From Paenibacillus sinopodophylli (lineage in GTDB: Bacteria; Bacillota; Bacilli; Paenibacillales; Paenibacillaceae): 64,000 nucleotides of DNA. The first letter of the stretch is position 1. Each line of letters opens with the position of its first letter. Positions 50,180 through 59,140 of this stretch are shown piece by piece. The stretch lies in NCBI RefSeq assembly GCF_005930355.1, contig NZ_VDBO01000001.1, forward strand, positions 310,001-374,000, read 5' to 3'. The position numbers were made by a program, and so were the translations under genes. The notes under the pieces were generated by a model that saw only the letters and a list, made by a program, of their open reading frames with translations, did not search any database and was not told the origin of the DNA.

Positions 50180-51073
50180 TTATGGATAATTGCTTATAGT
50201 TTTATTCAAGGTGCGAATGAATGCTACGGATGCTTTCGATAAATAGCGGCCTTTGCGACTGGCAATAACAAGTGTTCTTGTCGGCTTCTGCAATAAAGAC
50301 AGGTACCTAGGAGCGAATTGCGAGCCTTTGACCCGTGTAAGCATTTGCGGGACAAAGGCTATTCCCATGCCGCCTGCCACTAAGGATTGAATCGTCTCCA
50401 TGTTACTGCTCTCGAACACAATGCGTGGTGAGAAGCCGGCTTTTTCGCATAGATCAACCGTAATCTGCCTGAACCCTTGACCTCTCTTTAGTCCGATGAA
50501 CGGTTCTTCTTCAAGTTCGGAAATATCGATAGGGCCTTCTCTATTCATCAAATGATGGTTTGGCGGCACCGCAAGACAAATTTCTTCTTCTAGAAAAGGC
50601 TCCCATGCGAGAGAACTGTCAATTAAAGGTAGAGAGAGCAAGCTGAGATCGGTACCGCCGCTCGCAGTGAGTTGTTCAAGCTTATTCGTTGTATCCTCGA
50701 CCAGCACGACTTCGATTTGTGGATATTGCTCTCCAAATACGGGCAGCACCATAGGGAGAATATGTGAGCCTGTAATAGGCAGCGTTCCGACGACTAGACG
50801 ACCGCGGCGCATCTGTGCCATATCGTCCATTTCCTGTTTGAGCTGCTCAACGGCGTCTAATATCGCTTGTGATTTGCCCACAAAAACCTGTCCAGCCTGC
50901 GTAAGCTCGACGGAGTTAGTCGTTCTGCGAAATAGTAGGACGCCGAGCTCCTGTTCCAGCTTGGATAGCTGTTGACTTAATGACGGCTGTGCAATATGCA
51001 GCTTCTCCGCTGCACGCGAGAAGTTTTTCTCTAACGCAATTTGAATGACATAATTAAGCTGTCTGAGCTCCAT
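50180..51073 (-). CDS. LysR family transcriptional regulator
   Basis: 297 residues: N-terminal winged helix (MELRQLNYVIQIALEKNFSRAA start, then LHIAQPSLSQQLSKLE) and the type 2 periplasmic-binding-like effector domain (about 90-295). Divergent from leuCD with ATAG-N7-CTAT dyads between, so it is the likely regulator of leuCD. Effector unknown; a branched-chain precursor such as isopropylmalate is a reasonable guess. ATG 51073 follows AAAGGAG. Confidence 0.9.
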   Translation of the reverse strand: MELRQLNYVIQIALEKNFSRAAEKLHIAQPSLSQQLSKLEQELGVLLFRRTTNSVELTQAGQVFVGKSQAILDAVEQLKQEMDDMAQMRRGRLVVGTLPITGSHILPMVLPVFGEQYPQIEVVLVEDTTNKLEQLTASGGTDLSLLSLPLIDSSLAWEPFLEEEICLAVPPNHHLMNREGPIDISELEEEPFIGLKRGQGFRQITVDLCEKAGFSPRIVFESSNMETIQSLVAGGMGIAFVPQMLTRVKGSQFAPRYLSLLQKPTRTLVIASRKGRYLSKASVAFIRTLNKTISNYP

Positions 51074-51116
51074 ATCTAATCTCCTTTATTAAATTTTTTG
51101 ATGGGAAACTGCCATT

Positions 51117-51142
51117 ATAGTTATTACCTATAGACGTTATAG
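51117..51142. promoter_or_regulatory. candidate LysR operator, two overlapping dyads
   Basis: ATAG-TTATTAC-CTAT (51117-51131) is a T-N11-A type dyad; it shares its right arm with CTATA-GACGT-TATAG (51128-51142). Together they lie just upstream of the leuC -35 box, the normal activator position. Confidence 0.55.
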
Positions 51143-51152
51143 ATATTATATC

Positions 51153-51182
51153 TTGGATCAATGAAGAAAGAAATGCTATAGT
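51153..51182 (+). promoter_or_regulatory. candidate leuCD promoter
   Basis: TTGGAT (51153-51158), 18-bp spacer, TATAGT (51177-51182). Weak -35 plus adjacent LysR dyads fits an activated promoter. Confidence 0.5.
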
Positions 51183-51233
51183 AAGTTCAGTTAAGAAACG
51201 CAGAAGATTTAACGAAACGATGGGGTGAATATA

Positions 51234-52649
51234 ATGACGAAAAAGACAATGTTTGAGAAGATTTGGGACAATCACGTCATTCATCAAGAAGAAGGTAAGC
51301 CAAGCGTTATTTATATCGATTTGCAGCTCGTTCACGAAGTAACGTCGCCGCAAGCATTTGAGGGCTTACGTCTATCCGGCCGCAAAGTGCGTCGCCCGGA
51401 TCTTACTTTCGCAACGATGGATCATAACGTACCTACTAAGGATCGCTTCAACATTACGGATCCAATCTCGAAACAGCAGATCGACACGCTTACACAAAAC
51501 TGTAAAGATTTTGGCGTAACGTTGTTTGATCTAGACAGCATCGACCAAGGTGTTGTGCACGTTATGGGACCTGAGCTTGGTCTTACACATCCAGGTAAAA
51601 CAATCGTTTGTGGCGACAGCCATACATCGACACACGGTGCTTTTGGCGCATTGGCATTCGGTATTGGTACGAGTGAGGTTGAGCACGTTATGGCAACGCA
51701 ATGCTTGCAGCAATCGAAAGCAAAAACGCTTGAGGTTCGCTTCAACGGAACACGCAAGCCAGGCGTGACAGCCAAGGATTTGATTCTGGGTGTTATTGCG
51801 CAATACGGAACAGACTTTGCTACAGGCTATGTTATCGAGTTTACTGGTGAAGCCATTACAAGCTTGACGATGGAAGAACGTATGACGGTTTGCAACATGT
51901 CCATTGAAGCGGGCGCTCGCGCTGGTCTAATTGCACCAGACGAAACGACTTTCAACTACCTTCGCGGTCGTCAATATGCACCAGCTAGCTTCGATGAAGC
52001 TGTAGAAGCGTGGAAACAACTTACAACTGACGAAGGTGCTGTATACGATACGGTTGTGGACTTCGACGTAGATGCTCTTATTCCGCAAGTGACTTGGGGA
52101 ACTAGCCCAGGGATGGGTACGAACATTACGGCTAAAGTACCATTCCCAGCTGATCTTCCGACAGAAAACGAGCGCAAAGCTGCTGATGCGGCGCTTGATT
52201 ATATGGATCTTAAACCAGGCACACCTATGAACGAAATTGCAATCGATTATGTATTTATCGGTTCATGTACGAATGGCCGTATTGAAGATTTGCGTGCAGC
52301 AGCAGAGATCGCTAGAGGCTACAAGGTCAGCGACCGTGTAACAGCTATTGTCGTTCCAGGCTCAGGCCGCGTGAAAATTCAAGCGGAAAAAGAAGGACTC
52401 GACAAAATCTTTACTGAAGCAGGATTTGAATGGCGTGATGCTGGTTGCTCGATGTGCCTAGCGATGAACCCTGACGTATTAAAACCAGGCGAGCGCTGCG
52501 CATCAACGTCTAACCGTAACTTCGAGGGTCGCCAAGGCCGTGGAGGACGTACGCATCTTGTATCGCCTGCAATGGCTGTTGCTGCAGCTGTTAAAGGTCA
52601 TTTCCACGATGTGCGTGATTGGGAAATTAAATCCGAAGTGTTGAACTAA
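51234..52649 (+). CDS. leuC: 3-isopropylmalate dehydratase, large subunit
   Basis: Leucine synthesis; isomerises isopropylmalate with LeuD. 471 residues of the aconitase family. Cys ligands of the [4Fe-4S] cluster in FIGSCTNGR and [25 protein letters not shown] is the substrate loop. ATG 51234 with GGGGTGA upstream; GTG 51225 overlaps that site. leuD follows after 28 bp. leuA and leuB are not adjacent in the window. Confidence 0.96.
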   Translation: MTKKTMFEKIWDNHVIHQEEGKPSVIYIDLQLVHEVTSPQAFEGLRLSGRKVRRPDLTFATMDHNVPTKDRFNITDPISKQQIDTLTQNCKDFGVTLFDLDSIDQGVVHVMGPELGLTHPGKTIVCGDSHTSTHGAFGALAFGIGTSEVEHVMATQCLQQSKAKTLEVRFNGTRKPGVTAKDLILGVIAQYGTDFATGYVIEFTGEAITSLTMEERMTVCNMSIEAGARAGLIAPDETTFNYLRGRQYAPASFDEAVEAWKQLTTDEGAVYDTVVDFDVDALIPQVTWGTSPGMGTNITAKVPFPADLPTENERKAADAALDYMDLKPGTPMNEIAIDYVFIGSCTNGRIEDLRAAAEIARGYKVSDRVTAIVVPGSGRVKIQAEKEGLDKIFTEAGFEWRDAGCSMCLAMNPDVLKPGERCASTSNRNFEGRQGRGGRTHLVSPAMAVAAAVKGHFHDVRDWEIKSEVLN

Positions 52650-52677
52650 TTGAACGCGAGAGAGGGGTATAACCGAT

Positions 52678-53277
52678 ATGGAACCGTTTAAACAACTTAC
52701 AGGCATCGTCGCCCCGGTCGACCGGGTCAATGTCGACACTGATGCAATCATACCTAAACAATTTTTGAAGCGCATTGAGCGCAGCGGCTTCGGTCAATAT
52801 CTATTTTTCGAATGGCGCTTTCACGAGGACGGCGAAGTAAACGCTGAATTCGAACCGAACAAACCGCGCTACGAGGGTGCTTCTGTACTCGTATCCCGTG
52901 CGAACTTTGGTTGTGGATCATCTCGTGAGCATGCTCCATGGGCGATTCTAGACTACGGCTACCAAGTCATTATCGCTCCATCATATGCAGATATCTTTTA
53001 TAACAACTGCTTTAAGAATGGCATTCTGCCGATCAAGCTTAGCGAAGAGCAAGTGGAAGAAATCTTCCAACGTACGGCTAAACATGAGGGCTATACGCTG
53101 AAGGTTGATCTTGAGAACAAACAGCTTTCTGATGATCATGGTCTGACGATTAACTTTGATCTTGATGAGCATCGCCGTCAATTCCTTCTTCAAGGACTCG
53201 ATGATATCGGATTAACGCTTCAGCATGAAGACAAAATTACGGCTTACGAGCAAAAACATATCGCACGTTTGGTTTAA
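52678..53277 (+). CDS. leuD: 3-isopropylmalate dehydratase, small subunit
   Basis: 199-residue swivel-domain subunit that completes the LeuC active site. VDTDAIIPKQFL at the N terminus and the signature FGCGSSREHAPWAILDYG with catalytic Ser/Arg are present. GAGAGGGG precedes ATG 52678. Ended by a strong terminator. Confidence 0.96.
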   Translation: MEPFKQLTGIVAPVDRVNVDTDAIIPKQFLKRIERSGFGQYLFFEWRFHEDGEVNAEFEPNKPRYEGASVLVSRANFGCGSSREHAPWAILDYGYQVIIAPSYADIFYNNCFKNGILPIKLSEEQVEEIFQRTAKHEGYTLKVDLENKQLSDDHGLTINFDLDEHRRQFLLQGLDDIGLTLQHEDKITAYEQKHIARLV

Positions 53278-53288
53278 TACGTGAATGG

Positions 53289-53335
53289 AAAGAGGACAAA
53301 TCGACTCGTGTGAGTGATTTGTCCTCTTTTTTCCT
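53289..53335 (+). terminator. terminator of leuCD
   Basis: AAAGAGGACAAATC (53289-53302) and GATTTGTCCTCTTT (53316-53329) are perfectly complementary, with an inner ACTC/GAGT extension and a T-run. Confidence 0.92.
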
Positions 53336-53434
53336 TTTCACGCAACTTTTTCTGACAAGCTGCGTCTATATTTGCGTCTGTAAAAGTCGAATGCACTCAT
53401 TCGATGCGGGCAATTTCAGTCATCGAGGTGGGAA

Positions 53435-54844
53435 ATGAAAAGATTTGTGTCCATGTTGTTGTTTATGTCGTTATTTTTCACGATGTTCGCCACTGTAGGA
53501 CAAGCTGCAGAGGTCGTCCCAAAGCTTTTTTTGAATGGCAAGCTGTTAACGTCAGCCGCTAATCCGCAAATTATTGACAAGTTTACCGTTGTACCTGTTC
53601 GGACGATATCCGAAGGATTAGGTTATCAGATCCAATGGGACAATACGTCGAAAGCGGCAACGGTTACGCACGGTACGAATGTCATAAAGCTCAAGTACAA
53701 TGACAAGACGGCCCTCGTGAATGACAAGACGGTTCTAATGGACACGTCAGTTGCTATTATTAAAGGCAATGCATTAGTTCCACTTCGCTTCATCGGTGAA
53801 CAATTCGGTCTAGATGTCGAATGGAACAATACCGCGAAAGAAGTACATATGTATGAGCATCTGTCTGAACCTGTCGATCCTATTGAACCAGCAGAGCCAG
53901 TCGTGCCAACAGCGCTTGTTACCGATGTGGCATACAATGGTGACAGTACGCTGACCATGAGCTATGAGGGCACAATGAAAGCGAACAAGCCCTTGCTGTT
54001 AGACAATCCTAAACGAGTCGTATTTGACTTCCCGAATACGGGATTCATTACACTTGTGAACGGCCAAGCCGTTATTGATGTAACTGACAGCACTTATTTG
54101 CAAAAGGTTAGATATTCGTTGTTTTCGAATACGCCGTCAACCGTTCGATTAGTTATTGAGATTAGTAACGATACCGGTTACGTACTGACTGAGGATGTCG
54201 GTACATTCCAATTGAAGTTTATGGCTCTTACAGATGTTCCTGTTGACCCAACCATTCCAGTTGAGCCCCCAGTTGTTGTTATTCCAACAGATCCGCCACC
54301 GTCCAAAGATGTGTTCAATATTGTCATCGATCCCGGACATGGAGGAACGGATCCTGGTGCTTCGAGTATTACGAACAAATGGGAGAAAGAGTTTAATTTA
54401 AGCGTCGCGCTCAAAATGAAAGCTCTGCTAGATAAAGAAACGAAGATCAAAGCTCACTTTACGAGAACAGGCGATACGTATCCGTCTCTGGATGATCGTG
54501 TGAAATTTGCTGAGAATCTCAAAGCGGACTTATTTATTTCTATCCATGCCAATAAAGGGCCAGCGACAGCAACGGGTGCTGAGACCTACTATTACAAAGA
54601 CAATAGTAAAGCTTTGGCTGCCGTAATTCACAAACGTTTGATTGCGGCTACTAAAATTAAAGATCGCGGAGTAAAGAAGGAAGCTTATAAGGTTATTAAG
54701 CAAACGACAATGCCTGCTGTGTTAATCGAGGCTGGATTTTTGTCTAATACGAATGATGTGAAAATGCTGTATGATGATGCAGCACAGAATCGTATCGCAG
54801 CTGAGCTTGTTGCTGGCATCAAGGAATATTTAAAAGTGAAATAG
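53435..54844 (+). CDS. N-acetylmuramoyl-L-alanine amidase with copper-amine-oxidase-N and AMIN domains
   Basis: 469-residue secreted cell-wall hydrolase. Signal peptide (about 1-24), copper-amine-oxidase-like N-terminal domain (about 27-125; LVPLRFIGEQFGLDVEWNN), AMIN wall-targeting domain (about 145-260), Pro-rich linker, and Amidase_3 catalytic domain (about 290-465). Zinc ligands are seen in IVIDPGHGGTDPGA, KEFNLSV and LFISIHANKG, and the catalytic Glu in AVLIEAGFLSN. Cleaves the glycan-peptide bond of peptidoglycan. The GerMN lipoprotein gene follows within 20 bp. Confidence 0.92.
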   Translation: MKRFVSMLLFMSLFFTMFATVGQAAEVVPKLFLNGKLLTSAANPQIIDKFTVVPVRTISEGLGYQIQWDNTSKAATVTHGTNVIKLKYNDKTALVNDKTVLMDTSVAIIKGNALVPLRFIGEQFGLDVEWNNTAKEVHMYEHLSEPVDPIEPAEPVVPTALVTDVAYNGDSTLTMSYEGTMKANKPLLLDNPKRVVFDFPNTGFITLVNGQAVIDVTDSTYLQKVRYSLFSNTPSTVRLVIEISNDTGYVLTEDVGTFQLKFMALTDVPVDPTIPVEPPVVVIPTDPPPSKDVFNIVIDPGHGGTDPGASSITNKWEKEFNLSVALKMKALLDKETKIKAHFTRTGDTYPSLDDRVKFAENLKADLFISIHANKGPATATGAETYYYKDNSKALAAVIHKRLIAATKIKDRGVKKEAYKVIKQTTMPAVLIEAGFLSNTNDVKMLYDDAAQNRIAAELVAGIKEYLKVK

Positions 54845-54863
54845 AAAGCTGGTGTTCAGTGTG

Positions 54864-55409
54864 ATGAAACGATTCAAAGCACGCGGGCTGCTTGTTGTCA
54901 TGGTTTTATCTGCTGTGCTTGCAGGGTGCGGCGTTCAAGATAAGCCTAGCAATAATCAAGGTGGCGCAGCTACAGAGACGGTATCACCGTCTCCATCTCC
55001 AGAGCCGACAGCCGTAACGAACGTAATCGATGCTGCTATTTACTTAACCGATGCCGAGCTTACTGAAACAATCGAGCAGACAGTTAAATTATCTTACGAG
55101 ACAGAAGCTGATTTGGTTGCAGCAGCCATAGCGGAGCTTCAGAAGGACGCTGCTGGAGAAGCTGTAGCATTGTGGAAACCGATTGAAGTTAAATCCGTAA
55201 TACTGGAAGAAGGGCTCGTTACCCTTGATATTCATTTGCCTGACGAAGCGAGACTCGGCGCGCCAGGCGAGAGTATCGTTATTGAAACACTCAAGCAGAC
55301 ACTGTTTCAATTCGAATTCGTTAAGTCCATTCAGCTATTAGTTGACGGTGCAGAGATTGATACGTTAATGGGTCACGTTGAACTGGAGCATCCGATGTTG
55401 AAAGAATAA
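54864..55409 (+). CDS. GerMN-domain lipoprotein
   Basis: 181-residue lipoprotein. Signal ending in the lipobox VLAGC (about 18-22), a short low-complexity linker (TVSPSPSPEP), then a GerMN domain (about 55-175; VLEEGLVTLDIHLPDEA, IETLKQTLFQFEFVKSIQLLVDG split by a helix). GerM is needed for sporulation and germination in Bacillus; related domains occur in wall-hydrolase partners, which fits the adjacent amidase. ATG 54864 chosen for the signal peptide; GTG 54852 is possible. Confidence 0.8.
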   Translation: MKRFKARGLLVVMVLSAVLAGCGVQDKPSNNQGGAATETVSPSPSPEPTAVTNVIDAAIYLTDAELTETIEQTVKLSYETEADLVAAAIAELQKDAAGEAVALWKPIEVKSVILEEGLVTLDIHLPDEARLGAPGESIVIETLKQTLFQFEFVKSIQLLVDGAEIDTLMGHVELEHPMLKE

Positions 55410-55506
55410 TAAATAAGTGTTCAAATGGCTTCGCTCCGTACCTCTCAGTAGGGCAGCGGAGCCGTTCTGCTTAAAACTACTTGATTATCAGGGGGATTAT
55501 AAGTTT

Positions 55507-57996
55507 ATGAGCAAGAAATTTGCAGGCAGAAAAATTTTAATTGGAGCCATCGCTTTTTCACTAGTAGCAGGAAGCGGCGTAATCATTCCGACAACTCATA
55601 GCTACGTATCAGCAGCTACGCTTACCACACCATTCAAAGACGTAGCGAGTGGACACTGGGCAGAGAAGCATATTGCTAAACTAGCGTTGCAGAAAATTAT
55701 TGAAGGCAATACAACAACGAATGGTACCTTTGTTTTCCGCCCAAGTGAAAATGTCAGTCAACAGGAAGCTGTGCTTATGGCATTGCGATTCGCTGGTCTA
55801 GATAAACAAGCAGATCAAGATGCGATTATCGGTTTTCCTACATCCTTTTCGGTAAGTGCTTTCTTTAAGTCCTATGTTATGCTTGCCTTTGAGGAAGGGC
55901 TGCTTGATCAACAAGAAGAATATGAGCTGGCTTCAAAGGATACGAAGATTGCATGGGGAACAAAGCCAGCCTCGCGTGAGTGGGTAACGAAGCTTATGGT
56001 ACGTGCAATCGGCCAGAAGCAGGAGGCATTGGATCTTCAGAATACAGCATCTAGCTTCTCGGATGCATCTCAAATTAATTCACTCTACAAAGGCTATATC
56101 AACCTGGCAGCAAAGCTTGATCTTGTAAAAGGTGTAACTGCCGTGAAATTTGATCCGAAAGCGAATGTAACGCGGGCAAGCCTCGCTACAATGTTCAGCA
56201 GAGCAGAGAAGCAGTACCCTGTCGCATACGAAGGTCAAGTAAATGGAGTAATTTCCAGATTGACGGATACAGCGCTAACCATTTATCACGACAAGAAAGA
56301 AACAACGTACACGCTTGATGCGGATACGCTCTTCTATCATTACAATACGGAGATTCCTATTACAAAACAGCAGCTACTTGAGTATGGCGACGTGACGCTC
56401 ATCGCAAAAGACGGCAAGGCACAGTACGTTGAAGTAAATGGCGATAAAGTGTACACGAGTACGGTTTCTGGAACGCTTGGTCGCGTGGTAGCAAACGAGA
56501 AGAAAATTTATGTTTGGGACAATGATGACTTGGTTGAAGTTTACTATAACGACTTGCTTTCCGTTGTTGACACAGATGGTAAAGCACTTGCTTTGTCATC
56601 TATTAAAACAGATAGTCCAATTACCATCACTCAGGATTCATTTCGTGAAAAACCGCTTGCAATTAAAGTCGTAGCTGCTTCGCAAGCGTCGGCTACAAGT
56701 GCGAAAGGTACCTTCTACGGCACAGATGGTGAGCTTATTACGATTATGCAGGGAACTGCGCTTGTATCTAAATTCATGGCGGATACGGTGACGTTGGAAA
56801 TAGAAGGATTGACCGAAGCAACTGTTGGCGATCTGATAAAGGAAGCAGACGAAGTAGAGCTTACATTAAATGATGCGGATAAAGTCACGAAAATAAAAGT
56901 TGTGAACCGTAATGTGAAATCATTAGCGGGTGCACAAATTGCCAGTTTCGTTTATGACAAAAAGCTATTGACGGTTGTAGATGCGTCAGGTGGAAATGCA
57001 CAGGCATTATATTTCACGGATAAAACGAGAATTGAATACAGCGGCAATCAAATTTCATTATCTTCCGCAACCAATTTGTTAACACAGAATCGCAAAATTG
57101 TGATCTCGTATACCGGAAATGCGATCGTATCGCTTCAGTTCGTAACGAAGTATACGGGTCAATTGGTGTCTATGAATGCTTCAACAAACTTATTAACGGT
57201 CAAGCTTGATAATGGTGCTTCGGTTTCGTTGCCTTATAGTAATGCTATTGTTGAGCACCCTGTTATAGCAAATGCAGCACTCAGCGACTTGAAGGCTGGC
57301 GATTTGCTGACACTTGAGCTAAACAGCAGCCAGGATAAAGTAGCAACAATCAAAAGTCATGCTACTACACAATACGAAGTGCTGACGATTGATTCAGTGG
57401 GCAAGAAGCTGCGTGTGAAAAATGCAACGACAACTGCATTTGATCTGTCCGTAGGGAACACAGAATTGGTTAATGAGGCAGGAGCCAAACTTACAGTTGA
57501 TCAAATTACGCCAGGTACTTTAATTAATGTTAACTTTGTCGGAAAACAAGCGGTAACAGCACGTACGGTAGCCGCTACTTTCGGAAGGGTACAAGCTGTG
57601 TCTGCAAGCAGCGTAACCGTTATAGACCTTGTAGGCCAAACAGTCGTCTATAATGTAGATGGGGGTTTTACTGCAATAAAAGGTGCTTCACAGAACAACA
57701 CGACTACTCTTATAGCAGTTGGTGATTATGTAGAGGTGCAGAAGTTTGATGGCAGCAAGACACAAATTTCAGTTGCTGTTGGAGAGAGCCGTATCTTCAC
57801 TACTTACAATTTGGCGACAGCACAGATTTGGACAGAGAAGGTATCCGATGCCGATAACCGCAATTACTTCAATGTAAACAGCAATACGAAATATTTCTAT
57901 AATGGAAATGTAACGGCTGCAACGGCTTTCAAAGCTGGAGATGCGATTACCATTTATGGCTTTAGAAATTTTGCAATTGCAGTGGTCAAACCGTAG
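55507..57996 (+). CDS. SLH-domain surface protein
   Basis: 829-residue exported protein. AGGGGGATT sets ATG 55507. Signal peptide (about 1-36), then two or more S-layer homology units: TPFKDVASGHWAEKHIAKLA with RPSENVSQQEAVLMALRFAG, and SSFSDASQINSLYKGYINLA with FDPKANVTRASLATMFSRAE. The remaining 550 residues are repeated beta-rich modules (VNGVISRLTDTALTIYHDK and similar, each with a Val-Thr-rich strand pattern). SLH units bind pyruvylated wall polysaccharide. Probably a structural S-layer-associated or wall-anchored protein; no enzyme motif seen. Confidence 0.85.
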   Translation: MSKKFAGRKILIGAIAFSLVAGSGVIIPTTHSYVSAATLTTPFKDVASGHWAEKHIAKLALQKIIEGNTTTNGTFVFRPSENVSQQEAVLMALRFAGLDKQADQDAIIGFPTSFSVSAFFKSYVMLAFEEGLLDQQEEYELASKDTKIAWGTKPASREWVTKLMVRAIGQKQEALDLQNTASSFSDASQINSLYKGYINLAAKLDLVKGVTAVKFDPKANVTRASLATMFSRAEKQYPVAYEGQVNGVISRLTDTALTIYHDKKETTYTLDADTLFYHYNTEIPITKQQLLEYGDVTLIAKDGKAQYVEVNGDKVYTSTVSGTLGRVVANEKKIYVWDNDDLVEVYYNDLLSVVDTDGKALALSSIKTDSPITITQDSFREKPLAIKVVAASQASATSAKGTFYGTDGELITIMQGTALVSKFMADTVTLEIEGLTEATVGDLIKEADEVELTLNDADKVTKIKVVNRNVKSLAGAQIASFVYDKKLLTVVDASGGNAQALYFTDKTRIEYSGNQISLSSATNLLTQNRKIVISYTGNAIVSLQFVTKYTGQLVSMNASTNLLTVKLDNGASVSLPYSNAIVEHPVIANAALSDLKAGDLLTLELNSSQDKVATIKSHATTQYEVLTIDSVGKKLRVKNATTTAFDLSVGNTELVNEAGAKLTVDQITPGTLINVNFVGKQAVTARTVAATFGRVQAVSASSVTVIDLVGQTVVYNVDGGFTAIKGASQNNTTTLIAVGDYVEVQKFDGSKTQISVAVGESRIFTTYNLATAQIWTEKVSDADNRNYFNVNSNTKYFYNGNVTAATAFKAGDAITIYGFRNFAIAVVKP

Positions 57997-58044
57997 AAGA
58001 AGTGAAAAGAAGCCATATTTAGGATGAGATATTTATATTTTGTG

Positions 58045-58074
58045 AAAAAACTGCCCATATGGGCAGTTTTTTTA
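58045..58074 (+). terminator. terminator of the SLH gene
   Basis: ACTGCCC (58050-58056), loop ATAT, GGGCAGT (58061-58067) with flanking A-run and T-run; it would work in both directions. Confidence 0.9.
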
Positions 58075-58156
58075 TAGAATATGCTTGATTACGGTTGCGA
58101 AGCGTGACAATTTTCGCTACACTTTGAACGATAGTGTTTGATTAGGGGAGAGGACG

Positions 58157-58852
58157 ATGAGCACGAAGCAGAAAATGCGTCATGTACTGGATATCATTGC
58201 GGAAATGTTTCCAGATGCACACTGCGAGCTGAACCATAGCAATCCGTTTGAGCTTACGATAGCCGTGCTGCTGTCAGCGCAATGCACGGATGAAACGGTC
58301 AATAAAGTGACGGTAGGCTTATTTGAGAAATATAAGCGGCCGGAGGATTATTTGAGCGTTCCGCTTGAGGAGCTGGAGCAGGATATTCGCCGCATCGGAT
58401 TGTTTCGAAGCAAGGCTTCTAACATTCAGAAGCTGTGCCGTATCGTTATCGATAAATATGACGGTAAAGTACCGGAGAGCCATGATGGTCTGACTGAGCT
58501 GCCAGGTGTAGGAAGAAAAACGGCGAATGTAGTCATGTCAAACGCATTTGGCGTACCTGCTATCGCAGTTGATACGCACGTGGATCGTGTAACAAAGCGG
58601 TTAGGGTTTGCGAAGCCTGATGATTCAGTTCTAGAGGTTGAGAAGAAGCTTATGAAACTCGTACCGCGCGAGGAATGGACTTTGACTCACCATAGGCTCA
58701 TCTTTTTTGGCCGCTATCATTGCAAAGCACAAAGCCCGCAGTGTCCGATTTGTCCGCTGCTTGATTCGTGCAAAGAAGGAAAACAACGTATGAAGCCAGG
58801 CTTTAAAACCAAAAATAAGCCTATGAAACCTAAAATAGCTAATAAAGGATGA
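58157..58852 (+). CDS. nth: endonuclease III
   Basis: 231-residue base-excision DNA glycosylase/AP lyase removing oxidised pyrimidines. Helix-hairpin-helix LPGVGRKTANVVMS followed by the catalytic VDTHVDRV Asp, and the catalytic Lys in LLSAQCTDETVNKVT. The C-terminal [4Fe-4S] cluster motif is C-x6-C-x2-C-x5-C (CKAQSPQC-PIC-PLLDSC). The last 20 residues are unusually basic (KTKNKPMKPK). Overlaps the region before the next small gene. Confidence 0.95.
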   Translation: MSTKQKMRHVLDIIAEMFPDAHCELNHSNPFELTIAVLLSAQCTDETVNKVTVGLFEKYKRPEDYLSVPLEELEQDIRRIGLFRSKASNIQKLCRIVIDKYDGKVPESHDGLTELPGVGRKTANVVMSNAFGVPAIAVDTHVDRVTKRLGFAKPDDSVLEVEKKLMKLVPREEWTLTHHRLIFFGRYHCKAQSPQCPICPLLDSCKEGKQRMKPGFKTKNKPMKPKIANKG

Positions 58853-58857
58853 TGACG

Positions 58858-59130
58858 ATGAACTGTATTTCCGTATACACAAAAAACTTTGAGCTTTTTT
58901 CCGATATTTATGAGCAAGTGCTTGAGTCTCCACCAGAAGAAAACGAGGATATCGTTGTAGAAGGCATTACAGTAAGTGGTTCAGGAGACGTTCCTGATCA
59001 ATACATCGAGCGTATGCGCGTTAAGCCTGAGGTTGTCGTTATGCGTGACAAAGAGCGTAACATTATGATTTTGCAGCACGGCAACGTATTCGAAATTTGC
59101 CTGCCGTCTGAAGAAGAGCAAGCCGTCTAA
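58858..59130 (+). CDS. small acidic protein of unknown function
   Basis: 90 residues, acidic (EENEDIVVEG, SEEEQAV). No membrane segment or recognised motif; predicted alpha/beta. AAAGGATG (58844-58851) supports ATG 58858; ATG 58849 and 58852 overlap that site. Between nth and the dynamin gene with tight spacing, so likely in one operon, with the dynamin start 10 bp downstream. Confidence 0.6.
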   Translation: MNCISVYTKNFELFSDIYEQVLESPPEENEDIVVEGITVSGSGDVPDQYIERMRVKPEVVVMRDKERNIMILQHGNVFEICLPSEEEQAV

Positions 59131-59140
59131 GGAGAAACAG

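Noticed and set aside
55424..55462. Hairpin between the GerMN and SLH genes
   Set aside because: A 9-bp stem can be drawn, but no T-run follows; not strong enough to call a terminator.
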